Part shown: positions 16,917 to 26,239 of the stretch, piece by piece | How the letters are laid out: every line of letters starts with the position of its first letter | Numbering within the stretch: the first letter of the stretch is position 1 | NCBI GenBank assembly: GCA_050015095.1 | Contig: JBEKCC010000002.1 | Span: forward strand, 216,475-280,474 | Direction of reading: 5' to 3' | DNA length: 64,000 bases | Source: MVRE01 sp015660965 | GTDB lineage: Archaea > Halobacteriota > Methanomicrobia > Methanomicrobiales > Methanospirillaceae | Notes under the pieces: model-generated | The model's input: the letters and a program-made list of their open reading frames with translations, nothing else | Told to the model about the DNA's origin: nothing | Database searches by the model: none | Position numbers and translations under genes: made by a program

Positions 16917-18004
16917 TCCGGGGTGCGATAGCCATCTTCAAGCGGGATTTTAAAAAATTTTTAAGCAACCCGTTTGTTGTTGTAATGACCCTCTTGATGC
17001 CTGTTATGTATCTCGTAATTTTTGGCAATGCAATGGGTGGAACCATCAGTCATATCCCTATCGGTGTTGTTCAAGAAGGACCACCATATAATGAAACCCC
17101 TCTTTTTACCAATGCAGTGGTTGAACTGAACCATATTACCCAGAAAGATCCTTATCCCAAACTGTTAGACGTCACGGTATACACAGACGAAACAATTGCC
17201 AAAGGTGCTCTATCAAAAGGTCAAATATCAGCAGTCGTAATCTTTCCATCTGAGGTATCCAATGACAATGCAGTTCGCCTTTATGTCGACAGTGCAGATT
17301 CTATTATTCCCCCTCTTGTCGAATCAGCGGTAAACGGTATCCTTGCCAAAATCGGGGCACATAATCCGGTGCAAGTCAATGAAATTTACGGTAATATCAA
17401 ATACATCCAGTTCTTCGGTGTCGGGGTCATTATGATGGCAATTTTTACGTCCACTATGTTTGGAGGTGGGATCGCTCTCATAAAGGACCGGGAGGCAGGA
17501 ATCCATGAGGGGTACCTGGTCACCCCAGTAAAGCGCACGAGCATCATCGCCGGAATCATTTCAAGCGGTACGGTTAGGGCATTTTTTGCGGGGGGCACTA
17601 TCTTCCTGATTGATATTCTCATTACCGGTATTATCCTGAGGAGTGTGGAAGACCTGCTGTTGGTCCTTCTTGTGATCTTTATCGCATGTATTGGGGTTAC
17701 CAGTCTTGTGGTATCCTTTGCATCACGGTTTTCTGCCCAACAGGAATACGCTTCAACAGTAGCATTCCTCAACCTCATCCTGTTCATGACCTCGGGGGCT
17801 TTCTACCCGGTGATTGGTATGCCCGATTGGTTGCGCTGGATAACCGTAATTAATCCCGAGTATTATGGGGTGCATGCACTTAGAGCTATTATCCTCCGAG
17901 GACAGGGGCTTGATGTCATTGGAATCGATCTTATTGCATTATTGATATTTTCCAGTGCAATGATCATCCTCGGTATCACTACGTACCGGAGGACACTTGA
18001 ATGA
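16913..18004 (+). CDS. ABC-2 type permease
   Basis: 363-residue membrane partner of the DrrA-like ATPase. An N-terminal helix (about 20-40) precedes a large outside domain (about 45-165); five helices fill residues 170-360. The ABC-2 signature region KDREAGIHEGYLVTPVKR (about 185-203) and GAFYPVIGMPDWLRWI near 300 fit the DrrB/YhhJ group. It is translationally coupled to the ATPase. Confidence 0.92.
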   Translation: MIRGAIAIFKRDFKKFLSNPFVVVMTLLMPVMYLVIFGNAMGGTISHIPIGVVQEGPPYNETPLFTNAVVELNHITQKDPYPKLLDVTVYTDETIAKGALSKGQISAVVIFPSEVSNDNAVRLYVDSADSIIPPLVESAVNGILAKIGAHNPVQVNEIYGNIKYIQFFGVGVIMMAIFTSTMFGGGIALIKDREAGIHEGYLVTPVKRTSIIAGIISSGTVRAFFAGGTIFLIDILITGIILRSVEDLLLVLLVIFIACIGVTSLVVSFASRFSAQQEYASTVAFLNLILFMTSGAFYPVIGMPDWLRWITVINPEYYGVHALRAIILRGQGLDVIGIDLIALLIFSSAMIILGITTYRRTLE

Positions 18005-18161
18005 AAAATTATCATAGGATTGAACAATCGTAAATCCTTATTGAATGAAAACATACGAATAATGCGGTTTCCCTGATGGGATCTCCAGGGTCCCTTAATC
18101 ATAATAACCACTCCTTTCTCAATACATCGTATAATGACATCGGAGCACTGATAATGATACA

Positions 18162-19463
18162 ATGGAATCCTCTTTTTTATTTAAGCAGTTCAATATTTCC
18201 CAAAAAATTCTTCGAGCAATCGAAGATTTGGGTTTCGAAGAGCCCACACCCATACAGACTCTCGCAATACCTCTTATCCTTAAAGGTAATGATGTAACCG
18301 GTCAGGCAAAAACTGGTACCGGAAAAACTGCAGCGTTTGGTATCCCAGCACTTGAACGGATCGAACATCACGACCGAAAGACTCAGGTTATTATCCTCTC
18401 CCCAACACGTGAACTCGCAATCCAGACTGCTGAAGAAATTGCACACCTTGCCAAATATTTTGAATATATCAAGGTTCTTCCCATCTACGGGGGGCAACCT
18501 ATAGAACGACAATTACGAGCACTGAAATCCGGCATACAAATTGTTGTCGGGACACCGGGGCGGGTACTCGACCATTTACGACGCGGATCACTCTTGTTGT
18601 CGCATGTGAAAATGGTCGTTCTCGATGAAGCCGATCAAATGCTAGACATGGGCTTTATTGACGACATTGAAAAAATACTCGAAAAAACTCCGAAGGATCG
18701 GCAAACCATTCTTTTTTCCGCAACACTTCCTAAACCGATATTAGCGATCTCAAAACGATTTCAAAAGGATCCTCAGTTCGTTGATATCCCCCATAAAGAA
18801 CTGACAGTTCCTGAGGTGGAACAGCGGTATCTCGAAGTGCACAGCAGAGACAAATTCGATGTTCTTTGTCAGATCCTTGACCAGTATGACCCTCGACTCG
18901 TGTTGGTTTTTTGTAACACGAAACGACGTGTGGATCAACTGACTCGTCGCCTTAAAACGCTGGGATATAATGTTGCGGGTATTCATGGAGATCTTAAACA
19001 GACGCAACGCGATCGCATTATGGCACAGTTTCGGAAGGGTCATATTGACCTCCTTGTCGCTACCGATGTTGCAGCACGAGGAATTGATGTGGAGGACATT
19101 GATTTAGTCGTCAATCTAGACGTCCCCCAAGTTGCCGAGTATTACGTCCACCGCATTGGGAGGACAGCGCGGGCTGGTAAAAGTGGTCGTGCAATCACTT
19201 TTGTGGGTCCAGAGGACATTTATAAAATGAGAGAAATCCAGCACATTGCAAACATTACGATAGCTCGTACTTCGCTCCCCAAAACGCGTGATGTCGCGGA
19301 TTCAAAGATAAAAATTCTCACCGATAAAATCAAACAGAAGGTAGATTCCGGAAACCTTGAAAAACAGATAGAAACGATCGAACGAATGATGATAGATGAT
19401 TATACTTCATTGGAAATCGCAGCAGCTCTATTAAAGATAAATCTTGAGATGGACACGTCATAG
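18162..19463 (+). CDS. DEAD-box ATP-dependent RNA helicase
   Basis: 433-residue helicase with all core motifs: Q motif (PTPIQTLAIPLIL), I AKTGTGKTAA, Ia PTRELAIQ, GTPGRVLDH, II VLDEADQM, III SATLPK, IV VFCNTKRR, V ATDVAARGIDV and VI HRIGRTARAGKSG. The short C-terminal tail lacks an RNA-binding domain. It unwinds RNA duplexes in ribosome assembly or decay; archaeal relatives are often cold-induced. It is monocistronic, with a 157-base leader region after the ABC operon. Confidence 0.95.
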   Translation: MESSFLFKQFNISQKILRAIEDLGFEEPTPIQTLAIPLILKGNDVTGQAKTGTGKTAAFGIPALERIEHHDRKTQVIILSPTRELAIQTAEEIAHLAKYFEYIKVLPIYGGQPIERQLRALKSGIQIVVGTPGRVLDHLRRGSLLLSHVKMVVLDEADQMLDMGFIDDIEKILEKTPKDRQTILFSATLPKPILAISKRFQKDPQFVDIPHKELTVPEVEQRYLEVHSRDKFDVLCQILDQYDPRLVLVFCNTKRRVDQLTRRLKTLGYNVAGIHGDLKQTQRDRIMAQFRKGHIDLLVATDVAARGIDVEDIDLVVNLDVPQVAEYYVHRIGRTARAGKSGRAITFVGPEDIYKMREIQHIANITIARTSLPKTRDVADSKIKILTDKIKQKVDSGNLEKQIETIERMMIDDYTSLEIAAALLKINLEMDTS

Positions 19464-19543
19464 GAAAAGAAAGATCAAAATAATTGTTTTTTCTCTATTT
19501 ACGCTAAAAAAAGATATAACGGAATGACCCCGTCATTTTTTGT

Positions 19544-20038
19544 CTAAACCTTTGCGCTGATATCAACCTTGCCAAAGGGCGTGTATGTTGTTGAACCGTT
19601 CAGCACGGCCCCGTTTTTGTAGATTTTAACAGTTAAAGCATGCTTTGAGGTACTGTCATCTTTCTTGAATGAAGCATACACCGTTCCAGTAGCATTCACA
19701 AGTTCATACATATGGTTCTGGGAACTTTGCACTTTATAGAGATTCGAATTAACTCCATACGTTCCTGAGAATCCACCGAGATATTCCACTGTTACGTAAA
19801 CTCCTTTTAGAGGAACGGAAATTGGCGTGGGTTCTGGATTGAGTTGTGGAGTATTCTGTGCACTAAACGTTGTAGAGGTTCCAGGCTTCAAAGGTTGATT
19901 CGATGTTGATGATTGAGATCCCCCGCCACCCATCCATGACATGACTAAAACTGCTATGATGATGATTATGACAATTCCTGCAACGATAGCGAGCCATGGT
20001 ATAGAGTCCAGGTCTCTATGCGATCTTCCTCTCTTCAT
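19544..20038 (-). CDS. Membrane-anchored surface protein of unknown function
   Basis: 164-residue protein. A basic N-terminus is followed by one membrane helix (about 15-35, WLAIVAGIVIIIIIAVLVM), a Gly/Ser/Thr/Pro-rich linker (38-75) and an exported beta-rich domain (about 76-164: VYVTVEYLGGFSGTYG, LTVKIYKNGAVL). This matches the general plan of methanogen surface proteins with an archaeal N-terminal anchor. The specific family was not recognised. Confidence 0.65.
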   Translation of the reverse strand: MKRGRSHRDLDSIPWLAIVAGIVIIIIIAVLVMSWMGGGGSQSSTSNQPLKPGTSTTFSAQNTPQLNPEPTPISVPLKGVYVTVEYLGGFSGTYGVNSNLYKVQSSQNHMYELVNATGTVYASFKKDDSTSKHALTVKIYKNGAVLNGSTTYTPFGKVDISAKV

Positions 20039-20293
20039 TGTGTTTTCACTCTCCTTTAGGACTTATCTCATAATAGAAATCAATATTCCATGATTAAATT
20101 GTTGTCGAAGTAAATTGGTAATCAAATATTTTGATGAGATTATTAAATCTCCATCAATGTCTACCGTCCTCCTGATTCAATAAGGTCTTCCTTTTCCTTT
20201 CTAATTTTAATTTTTTGTTCCATCTTAATTAGTTATAACAGAATAATTTTCAAATAGTTGCGATGGATATGATGTAATGAGGAGGATAATAAC

Positions 20294-20443
20294 ATGTGCT
20301 CTGGGGGCGGACCGATGAATTTAGAGATAGGAGAACTCCAATGGATAAAGTATCGATGCAATAATTGTGGGAAAGTGTATAAAAGCACCAGTAAAAATTC
20401 GATTTGCCCAGACTGTAAATCTGAAAAAGTATTGCGGGTATAG
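20294..20443 (+). CDS. Small zinc-ribbon protein
   Basis: 49-residue gene preceded by a ribosome site (gaggaggat, about 20279-20288). The core is YRCNNCGKVYKSTSKN, then ICPDCKSEKVLRV, i.e. CxxC-x12-CxxC, a rubredoxin-like zinc ribbon. It lies 39 bases before the Trm5-like gene on the same strand, perhaps in one transcript. Function unknown. Confidence 0.7.
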   Translation: MCSGGGPMNLEIGELQWIKYRCNNCGKVYKSTSKNSICPDCKSEKVLRV

Positions 20444-20482
20444 AATATTTCAAGTCATTTACGGCCATAATAATTTCATAAA

Positions 20483-21325
20483 ATGGGATATGTTTTAAAA
20501 GATGTTTTAAAAGAATTCATTCCTGAAGGATTACTATCACACCTCTCCAATCACTTCGAAGTTATTGGTGATCTAGCAATTATTTCCATTCCCCCTCAGC
20601 TCGATAACTACAAAACAAGGATTGCCGAGACCATTATTACTCAACGAAAAAATATTTCTACCGTTCTCAACAAAATAACCAAAGTTTCAGGCCAGAAAAG
20701 AACTCCGCTTTATGAGATCCTTGCTGGAACAACAACGGTAACGTGCCACCGAGAATTTGGCTTTGTGTACAGGCTTGATATCAATACAACTTTTTTCTCC
20801 ACTCACCTCGCTTATGAAAGAAAACGTATATTTGATCAGGTGCGGGTAGGAGAGTGCGTACTCGTCCCCTTCTGCGGCGTCGGACCTTTTGCTATTCCTC
20901 CTGCAGCAAAAGGTGCGAAGGTTGTTGCAATTGAACAAAACCCAGAGGCATTCGGGTGGCTTTCAAAGAACGTATCTCTTAACAGAGTGGATAAGCTGAT
21001 TACCATCATCAATGGTGATGCATTTGATACATCTATTCTGCCCCACCATGAATTTGTCCGTGCAATCATTCCTACACCGTATGGGATGGACACGATTCTT
21101 GACGTAATTAAACCCGTTATGATTGAAGATGGAATTATCCATTTCTATACTTTTAAAAAACGATACCAAATCCCGGAACTAATTAAAGAGTATGAAAGTA
21201 AGGGTTTTGAAGTAAAATTTTATCGATCTTGCGGTAACGTTGCCCCAAATGTAAGCCGTTGGGTATTTGATTTAATAAAAAGAGGAAAACCTGAAAACTC
21301 GCAAAATAGAGAAATTAGTGATTAA
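20483..21325 (+). CDS. Trm5/TYW2-like tRNA methyltransferase
   Basis: 280-residue class I methyltransferase of the Met-10+ group (Trm5/TYW2/Taw22), which modify G37 of tRNA or transfer an aminocarboxypropyl group to it. Visible are an N-terminal VIGDLAIISIPPQL strand block, the substrate block FFSTHLAYERKRI (the ER-R pair of the family), the SAM motif VLVPFCGVGPFAIPPA and acidic AIEQNP. The expected NLPxx motif is replaced by IIPTPYG, so the exact reaction is uncertain. It could be a diverged paralogue of Trm5. Confidence 0.75.
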   Translation: MGYVLKDVLKEFIPEGLLSHLSNHFEVIGDLAIISIPPQLDNYKTRIAETIITQRKNISTVLNKITKVSGQKRTPLYEILAGTTTVTCHREFGFVYRLDINTTFFSTHLAYERKRIFDQVRVGECVLVPFCGVGPFAIPPAAKGAKVVAIEQNPEAFGWLSKNVSLNRVDKLITIINGDAFDTSILPHHEFVRAIIPTPYGMDTILDVIKPVMIEDGIIHFYTFKKRYQIPELIKEYESKGFEVKFYRSCGNVAPNVSRWVFDLIKRGKPENSQNREISD

Positions 21326-21339
21326 AATTTTTATTTAGG

Positions 21340-22197
21340 TCAGTCCTGTATTTTGATAAATGTTCCATCCTGGTACTCACGGAACGCTTGAGTTAGCTCA
21401 GCTTGGGTGTTCATAACTATCGGACCACCCCATGCAACAGGTTCACCGATAGGTTTTCCTGAAAAGAAAAGAAACCGTAGTGGATATTTATTGGGACGAA
21501 TTTGGACGTTTGTTCCATCACCGAACAGTGCCAATTCGTGATTGTGCAGATATTGATTGGAATTTGGTTCAAACTCCCCTTCGCCATTGATAACATATGT
21601 AAATACGGTATAGCCATTCTTAACGGGATGAGAAAATGTCACACCCTCTTCAATTGTAATATCAAAATATTCAGGATCTGCAATAATGTCGTGGACAGGA
21701 CCTACAATACTATTGATTGACCCACAGATAATCTTCCCAGTAACACCTTCAGATATTTCAATTGTGGGAATTTGTTCATGTTTGATTTCCTGATATCTTG
21801 GATCCATCATCTTATTCACTCTAGGTAAGTTCACCCAAAGTTGGAATCCTCCCATCCGTCCTTTTACCGGTTTCGGCATTTCTTGGTGAATGATCCCAGA
21901 TCCTGCAGTCATCCATTGAACGTCTCCAGCACCAACAATACCAGCATTTCCCATGCTATCGCAGTGCTCCACTTTACCTTCAAACATATAGGTCACTGTT
22001 TCGATTCCCCGATGTGGATGCCAAGGAAAACCAGGTAAATAATCTTCTGGCCGATCTGCACGGAAATCATCGAGCATCAAGAACGGATCGAAATTTGGCA
22101 CCTCATAGTAACCAAAAGCCCGGTGTAATCTTACACCAGCGCCCTCAATAGTTTCTTTTGCTTTTAAAATCTTCACAACTTTTCGAATCGCTGACAT
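21340..22197 (-). CDS. Pirin-family protein
   Basis: Bicupin pirin, about 285 residues from ATG 22197 (MSAIRKVVKILKAKE); the longer frame to 22290 would overlap the upstream gene and is not family-like. The N-terminal cupin carries the metal site FPWHPHRGIETVTYMFEGKVEHCDSMGN and the quercetinase-like block WMTAGSGIIHQEMP. Pirins bind Fe and may act as redox sensors or quercetinase-type dioxygenases; in an anaerobe the substrate is unclear. It is probably expressed with the FkbM methyltransferase upstream. Confidence 0.9.
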   Translation of the reverse strand: MSAIRKVVKILKAKETIEGAGVRLHRAFGYYEVPNFDPFLMLDDFRADRPEDYLPGFPWHPHRGIETVTYMFEGKVEHCDSMGNAGIVGAGDVQWMTAGSGIIHQEMPKPVKGRMGGFQLWVNLPRVNKMMDPRYQEIKHEQIPTIEISEGVTGKIICGSINSIVGPVHDIIADPEYFDITIEEGVTFSHPVKNGYTVFTYVINGEGEFEPNSNQYLHNHELALFGDGTNVQIRPNKYPLRFLFFSGKPIGEPVAWGGPIVMNTQAELTQAFREYQDGTFIKIQD

Positions 22198-22280
22198 ATG
22201 TGCTATCACAGGGAGATAAACGCTAACAGCATTAAGATGTTGGTCATGACCGAATAACACTACAGTTTTACTCAGGAAGT

Positions 22281-22910
22281 TCAACGCCACCCATGGAGAA
22301 TCCCCATCTGTCCTAATGGCTCGTAAGATGGCATACGGTCAATGGTAAACTCAAAATTGCGGCTAATATAATCTAAGAGCGCTGGTTGTGGTGGCCCCCC
22401 TATAGGTGGTTGGTGGAGTTCTATTTCGATTCGCTTGATGCCAGAGAGATCCTCTGGATCAATCTGCCATTCCCCACCTTCAACGTCACACTTAAGAAAA
22501 TCACAGCCACCAGCACTTCGGATAATCTCCCGTAATGAGTATGTTTGTATAGAGACACGATTGCCATCCCAATCTATTTCTAAGACTCCCCCCTTACCAA
22601 GTGCGGCCTTAATAACTCGCACCTTTACGTTATTCATCTGTATATTCTGCAGTAGTAGATCTGTGGTCACGGGTTCTATAGCAACCACATACTGTGATCG
22701 TTTAGCTGCACGAATACAGAATGCTCCGACGTTTGCACCGATATCGAGTACCTTATCTTCCGGGGATATATCATCAAACCAGTATTCAGAAACTTCGGTG
22801 ATTTGTCTAAATGAAGTGGATTTTATCTGAAATTTTATACCATCCTTTGTTACGAAGAATGGGATCTGCGAACATTCATTTCCTTGTTTTTTACCTGTAA
22901 ATGATTGCAT
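22281..22910 (-). CDS. FkbM-family methyltransferase
   Basis: 209-residue SAM-dependent methyltransferase. FkbM features: VLDIGANVGAFCIRAAKR (motif I, about 52-69), VAIEP (acidic SAM contact), the conserved FLKCDVEGGEW (about 138-148) and RIEIELH. FkbM enzymes O-methylate sugars or natural products, and this one may modify a surface glycan. It is upstream of pirin on the same strand. Confidence 0.87.
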   Translation of the reverse strand: MQSFTGKKQGNECSQIPFFVTKDGIKFQIKSTSFRQITEVSEYWFDDISPEDKVLDIGANVGAFCIRAAKRSQYVVAIEPVTTDLLLQNIQMNNVKVRVIKAALGKGGVLEIDWDGNRVSIQTYSLREIIRSAGGCDFLKCDVEGGEWQIDPEDLSGIKRIEIELHQPPIGGPPQPALLDYISRNFEFTIDRMPSYEPLGQMGILHGWR

Positions 22911-22943
22911 AGCCCGTGAAATGTCGATATAACCAAAAGGTAG

Positions 22944-23354
22944 TTATTTTTCTTTTTTCAATATGATCCACTGCCCTTTTCCCGCCCGTTGGAAGCGAAC
23001 GAAAATGTAGGTTCCAAAGAACCGCTTCCCAGAAAGAATGATCTCGATCTTGTCCGGTAACCAATCAATGATATTATAGGTACCAGAATCTGCGATTTTT
23101 ACTTCACCGGCACCGTAATCCCCTTCAGGAATCAGTCCCTCAAAACTAATATAGGAGAGTTCATGATCTTCTGTCTCGATGGCAAGCCGGCGATCCTTTG
23201 GTCGATCAGGAAGTCCTTTGGGTATCGCCCAGCTCTTGAGTACGCCATCCTTTTCAAGACGAAAATCAAAGTGATGACGTTTTGTAAAGTGTTCATGAAG
23301 TACAAAACGCAAGTCAGAATTTGTGGATATTGTCTCATGCGGGGACGGTCCCAT
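22944..23354 (-). CDS. Stand-alone LigD 3'-phosphoesterase domain protein
   Basis: 136-residue protein equal to the 3'-phosphoesterase module of bacterial DNA ligase D, without ligase or polymerase parts. Catalytic pattern: FVLHEHFTKRHHFDFRLEKDG, SWAIPKGLP, then EDHELSYISFEG, IPEGDYGAGEV. The enzyme removes 3'-phosphate or trims ribonucleotides at DNA 3' ends in a metal-dependent way. Stand-alone copies occur in archaea. No ligD or ku gene is nearby. Confidence 0.92.
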   Translation of the reverse strand: MGPSPHETISTNSDLRFVLHEHFTKRHHFDFRLEKDGVLKSWAIPKGLPDRPKDRRLAIETEDHELSYISFEGLIPEGDYGAGEVKIADSGTYNIIDWLPDKIEIILSGKRFFGTYIFVRFQRAGKGQWIILKKEK

Positions 23355-23498
23355 AAATTAACATCGTTAGATACGGTAAAAATTCATTGCTTGAATCCCC
23401 TCCAAATCAGATCATCCATTATAAAGAGCGGTTATTACCGGAATTTTTAGCAAGACGAGACAATTATTAAATGATTAATACTTCACGAAAAAAGGGAG

Positions 23499-23783
23499 TT
23501 ATTTCTGAACAAGGTTGATCTGTATCCCACCAACTTTATCAGCGAAGAAATTATAGAGTAACGCCATAATCGCTCCCATTAAAAAAGCAATAATCGCGAA
23601 CATAATTGGGAAAACAACAATTGATAATAACCCCAAAGCTCCGAGTCCTGGCATACCTCGTGCCATTCCAATTGCAGATGAAAATAGTGCTGCAATAACA
23701 CCATAAATTAGACCTGACACAATCCCAAACAGAGCATGAATTTTTGCCCATGAAATAATATCAACGCTTTTAATTTCTTGCAT
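23499..23783 (-). CDS. Small membrane protein (2-3 TM)
   Basis: 94-residue protein with helices at about 13-40 (HALFGIVSGLIYGVIAALF) and 48-75. The pattern resembles small DUF3566-like or YccF-like two-helix proteins but no firm family is recognised. A ribosome-site-like gaaaggagt precedes the start. Function unknown. Confidence 0.65.
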   Translation of the reverse strand: MQEIKSVDIISWAKIHALFGIVSGLIYGVIAALFSSAIGMARGMPGLGALGLLSIVVFPIMFAIIAFLMGAIMALLYNFFADKVGGIQINLVQK

Positions 23784-23876
23784 AAAAACTCCTTCAGACT
23801 CCTTTCGGAGACGATCCTAAAAAAATCTTTCGAATTTTGCTTAAATACAAGAAAAAGTGGGTGAATGGGAGTATAA

Positions 23877-24437
23877 TCACGGAGAAATCTGTGTTTCTAC
23901 GACAACCTTTTCTTTGCCCATTGATAAACCGAGGAAAATACTTATGAAACCGAAGATCAAGGCATAAATACCGAGCAAAATCACAAGCGCATACGCACCC
24001 AAAATTGGGGTTAATACTAAGACAATTGCAAACAGAATTCCGATTATTCCTGACACTGCAAGGAGGACCCGGTGTGGGGGTATTTTGTGGGAAATAGCAA
24101 GCCCAAGATCAGATACGCCAGTGACCAATGCCCAAGCAGCAATGAAAATCGTAATCGTCATGGCGATGATCAATGGTGTAATCAGCGCAAAGATACCCAC
24201 AAGAATACTCAAAACACCTGTTGTCACTAACAACCATTTGGGAAGTTCAGTCCGTTCGGAGGATATCCCAACACCAGTATTGAGAATTCCTGAAATGATC
24301 ACAAAAAAGCCAAAAACATAGACGAGGAAATCAAGTACAAACCTTGTTGCTACAATTGCTAGTATACCAAAGATGACGGCAACCAAACCTCTCAAAGCAA
24401 GAGATTTTCTATCCAAAATACAGGAAACACAATCCAT
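23877..24437 (-). CDS. HdeD-family (DUF308) membrane protein
   Basis: 186-residue membrane protein with six helices arranged as three similar hairpins, carrying the DUF308 pattern ALRGLVAVIFGILAI, FVIISGILNTGVG, LVTTGVLSILVGIFALITP and ALVTGVSDLGLA. HdeD proteins are linked to acid or stress tolerance in bacteria; in archaea the role is unknown. It is a single gene. Confidence 0.88.
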   Translation of the reverse strand: MDCVSCILDRKSLALRGLVAVIFGILAIVATRFVLDFLVYVFGFFVIISGILNTGVGISSERTELPKWLLVTTGVLSILVGIFALITPLIIAMTITIFIAAWALVTGVSDLGLAISHKIPPHRVLLAVSGIIGILFAIVLVLTPILGAYALVILLGIYALIFGFISIFLGLSMGKEKVVVETQISP

Positions 24438-24511
24438 ATGTTCTCACATATGGCAATTGGCATAGACTTAAATAATTTTTTTGAATCTTATAAAAAAAGA
24501 AATAATTATTT

Positions 24512-24994
24512 TTACCGTTTCTTACTTAATACTAGAGCACAGAGGGCAAGGGCAATGCCAGTCAGTACTGTAATTAGTTGAAGTGGGGACTTTGTAGTAG
24601 TCTGAGCACTAGTGGTCTGAGCACTGGTCGTGGATTGTGTGACGGATGCTGCTGTACATGCCTCCTCCCAAGTGCGGATACACTTTTGCTTAGCTTCACA
24701 CCAAGTGTAACCTGCGGAGGGTATACAGCCATGGCTATCGCGATCTGAACCGGGCATAATAGTGGTATTTGCAGTCACATTAGAAGGAGAAATAGTAATT
24801 TGCGTTTTTGTCTGGGTATTATCAACACCTGATGAGTTGGGGGCGTTAGATAAGGTAGTAATTGTGGGTTTTACTTGAGTTGTTACAGTAGGTATGGAGT
24901 TCGGCGCAATAACTCCTGATACTGGTATAATAAAGAGTGCTGCAATAGCAAGTAATACCAGAAAGATGGATGTGAGCGATGTAATTTGTTTCAT
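24512..24994 (-). CDS. Secreted Thr-rich protein with Cys motif and C-terminal anchor
   Basis: 160 residues: signal-peptide-like helix (about 8-28), a long Thr/Ser/Asn-rich stretch, a four-Cys motif (HGCIPSAGYTWCEAKQKC, then TWEEACTA) at about 88-113, a second Thr/Gln-rich linker with the repeat TTSAQ, and a C-terminal helix ending SKKR, like archaeosortase-type surface proteins. The Cys motif recurs in many exported prokaryotic proteins. It is probably displayed at the cell surface; ligand unknown. Confidence 0.7.
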   Translation of the reverse strand: MKQITSLTSIFLVLLAIAALFIIPVSGVIAPNSIPTVTTQVKPTITTLSNAPNSSGVDNTQTKTQITISPSNVTANTTIMPGSDRDSHGCIPSAGYTWCEAKQKCIRTWEEACTAASVTQSTTSAQTTSAQTTTKSPLQLITVLTGIALALCALVLSKKR

Positions 24995-25040
24995 ACAGAT
25001 GTGAGTTATCGCGCGACATATTATTATTAATTATTTGATT

Positions 25041-26234
25041 TTATTGTGAATTCCGATCTCGCACTGAAAAAGCAAAAACTCCTGCAACTGTAATAGCAAC
25101 AAAAAAACTCATAAAAAATCCTGATGCGTAACCGATTACAGTGATTATAATTCCGGTCACTAAAGGCCCAAAAGATTGCCCGATATCCATAGTGGATGAA
25201 AGGGCTCCCATGGATGCTCCAATTTGCTCCTTTTTTGCGATATCGCCTACATATGCACTCGTAGCAACTGTGGATAATGACATACCTAGCCCAAATACAG
25301 CACTCAATATAAGGAACCAAACAAATGAAGAAAAGAAGGGCATGACAGCAATCGAAAAACCGAGAATGAGCAATCCTATGACAATCTGGATGCGTTTATC
25401 AATACGGTCAGCAATTTTTCCGAAAAATGGTTTTGTTCCGGCAATAATTAGAATTTGGATTGCAAAGATCAAACCAATTTGGTACGCACTGATATCCTTT
25501 AATATAAGAAAGATTGGGAGAAATGTCTCCAACGTTCCGAAAGAAAAATAAGTCGCCATATCGACAAGTGCAGTCGCCCTGAGTTGCACATTAGAAAAAA
25601 AGGTTATAAAATTGTTCTTGAACACCGAAAAACCGAGTATATCGAGATCTTTTGATTGTTCTTCGTGATACATTAGTGTCATAATAAACACGGGAACTGC
25701 AGCGATTGCAGCCACTATATAGACTAGCTTGTATGGGATGAGTCCTGGGTAAAAAGTAAAATATGATATAATAATCCCACCGACAAGAGGTGCAATCGTA
25801 CGACCAATGAGGGTTGCTGATGAATATAGACCCAACATCTCACCCTTGGTTGTAGGAAACCGTTCAACAATAACTGCAGAGATAACTGGACCAAGGATTG
25901 CAGTAGCCGTACCATGGAAGAAGCGAAGCGGGATCAACCAGAATGGTACTGTGATAAATAAATAAAGAATTGGAGCTAGAAGAAACACCACACCGGATAC
26001 AATGAGAAGCCATTTTCGTCCTAGATAATCTGAAAGAGTTCCAATCGGAAACGAGAACAAGATGCCCGCAAGTGGCGAGAAAGCAGCAATCAACCCGATT
26101 ACTGTATCGTTTGCCCCAATAGCTTGTGAGAAAAGAGGAAGCACAGGATTCTTTGAAATTGTCGTTGAAAAGATCGCAAAGAATCCCATTAGAGAGATAT
26201 AATAAATCATCTTGCGATCTGACGTGAACTGCAT
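25041..26234 (-). CDS. MFS transporter in thiamine operon
   Basis: 397-residue major facilitator with 12 predicted helices. The loop 2-3 motif SFPIGTLSDYLGRKWLL (about 57-73) and its repeat GKIADRIDKR after helix 8 are intact. It follows thiE by 5 bases on the same strand, so it is in the thiM-thiE-MFS operon. It could carry a thiamine precursor such as hydroxyethylthiazole, or thiamine itself; this is inferred from context only. Confidence 0.88.
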   Translation of the reverse strand: MQFTSDRKMIYYISLMGFFAIFSTTISKNPVLPLFSQAIGANDTVIGLIAAFSPLAGILFSFPIGTLSDYLGRKWLLIVSGVVFLLAPILYLFITVPFWLIPLRFFHGTATAILGPVISAVIVERFPTTKGEMLGLYSSATLIGRTIAPLVGGIIISYFTFYPGLIPYKLVYIVAAIAAVPVFIMTLMYHEEQSKDLDILGFSVFKNNFITFFSNVQLRATALVDMATYFSFGTLETFLPIFLILKDISAYQIGLIFAIQILIIAGTKPFFGKIADRIDKRIQIVIGLLILGFSIAVMPFFSSFVWFLILSAVFGLGMSLSTVATSAYVGDIAKKEQIGASMGALSSTMDIGQSFGPLVTGIIITVIGYASGFFMSFFVAITVAGVFAFSVRDRNSQ

Positions 26235-26239
26235 TCTTA

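Noticed and set aside
20250..20468. 72-codon minus-strand frame
   Set aside because: It overlaps a small plus-strand zinc-ribbon gene that has a good ribosome site and two CxxC motifs.
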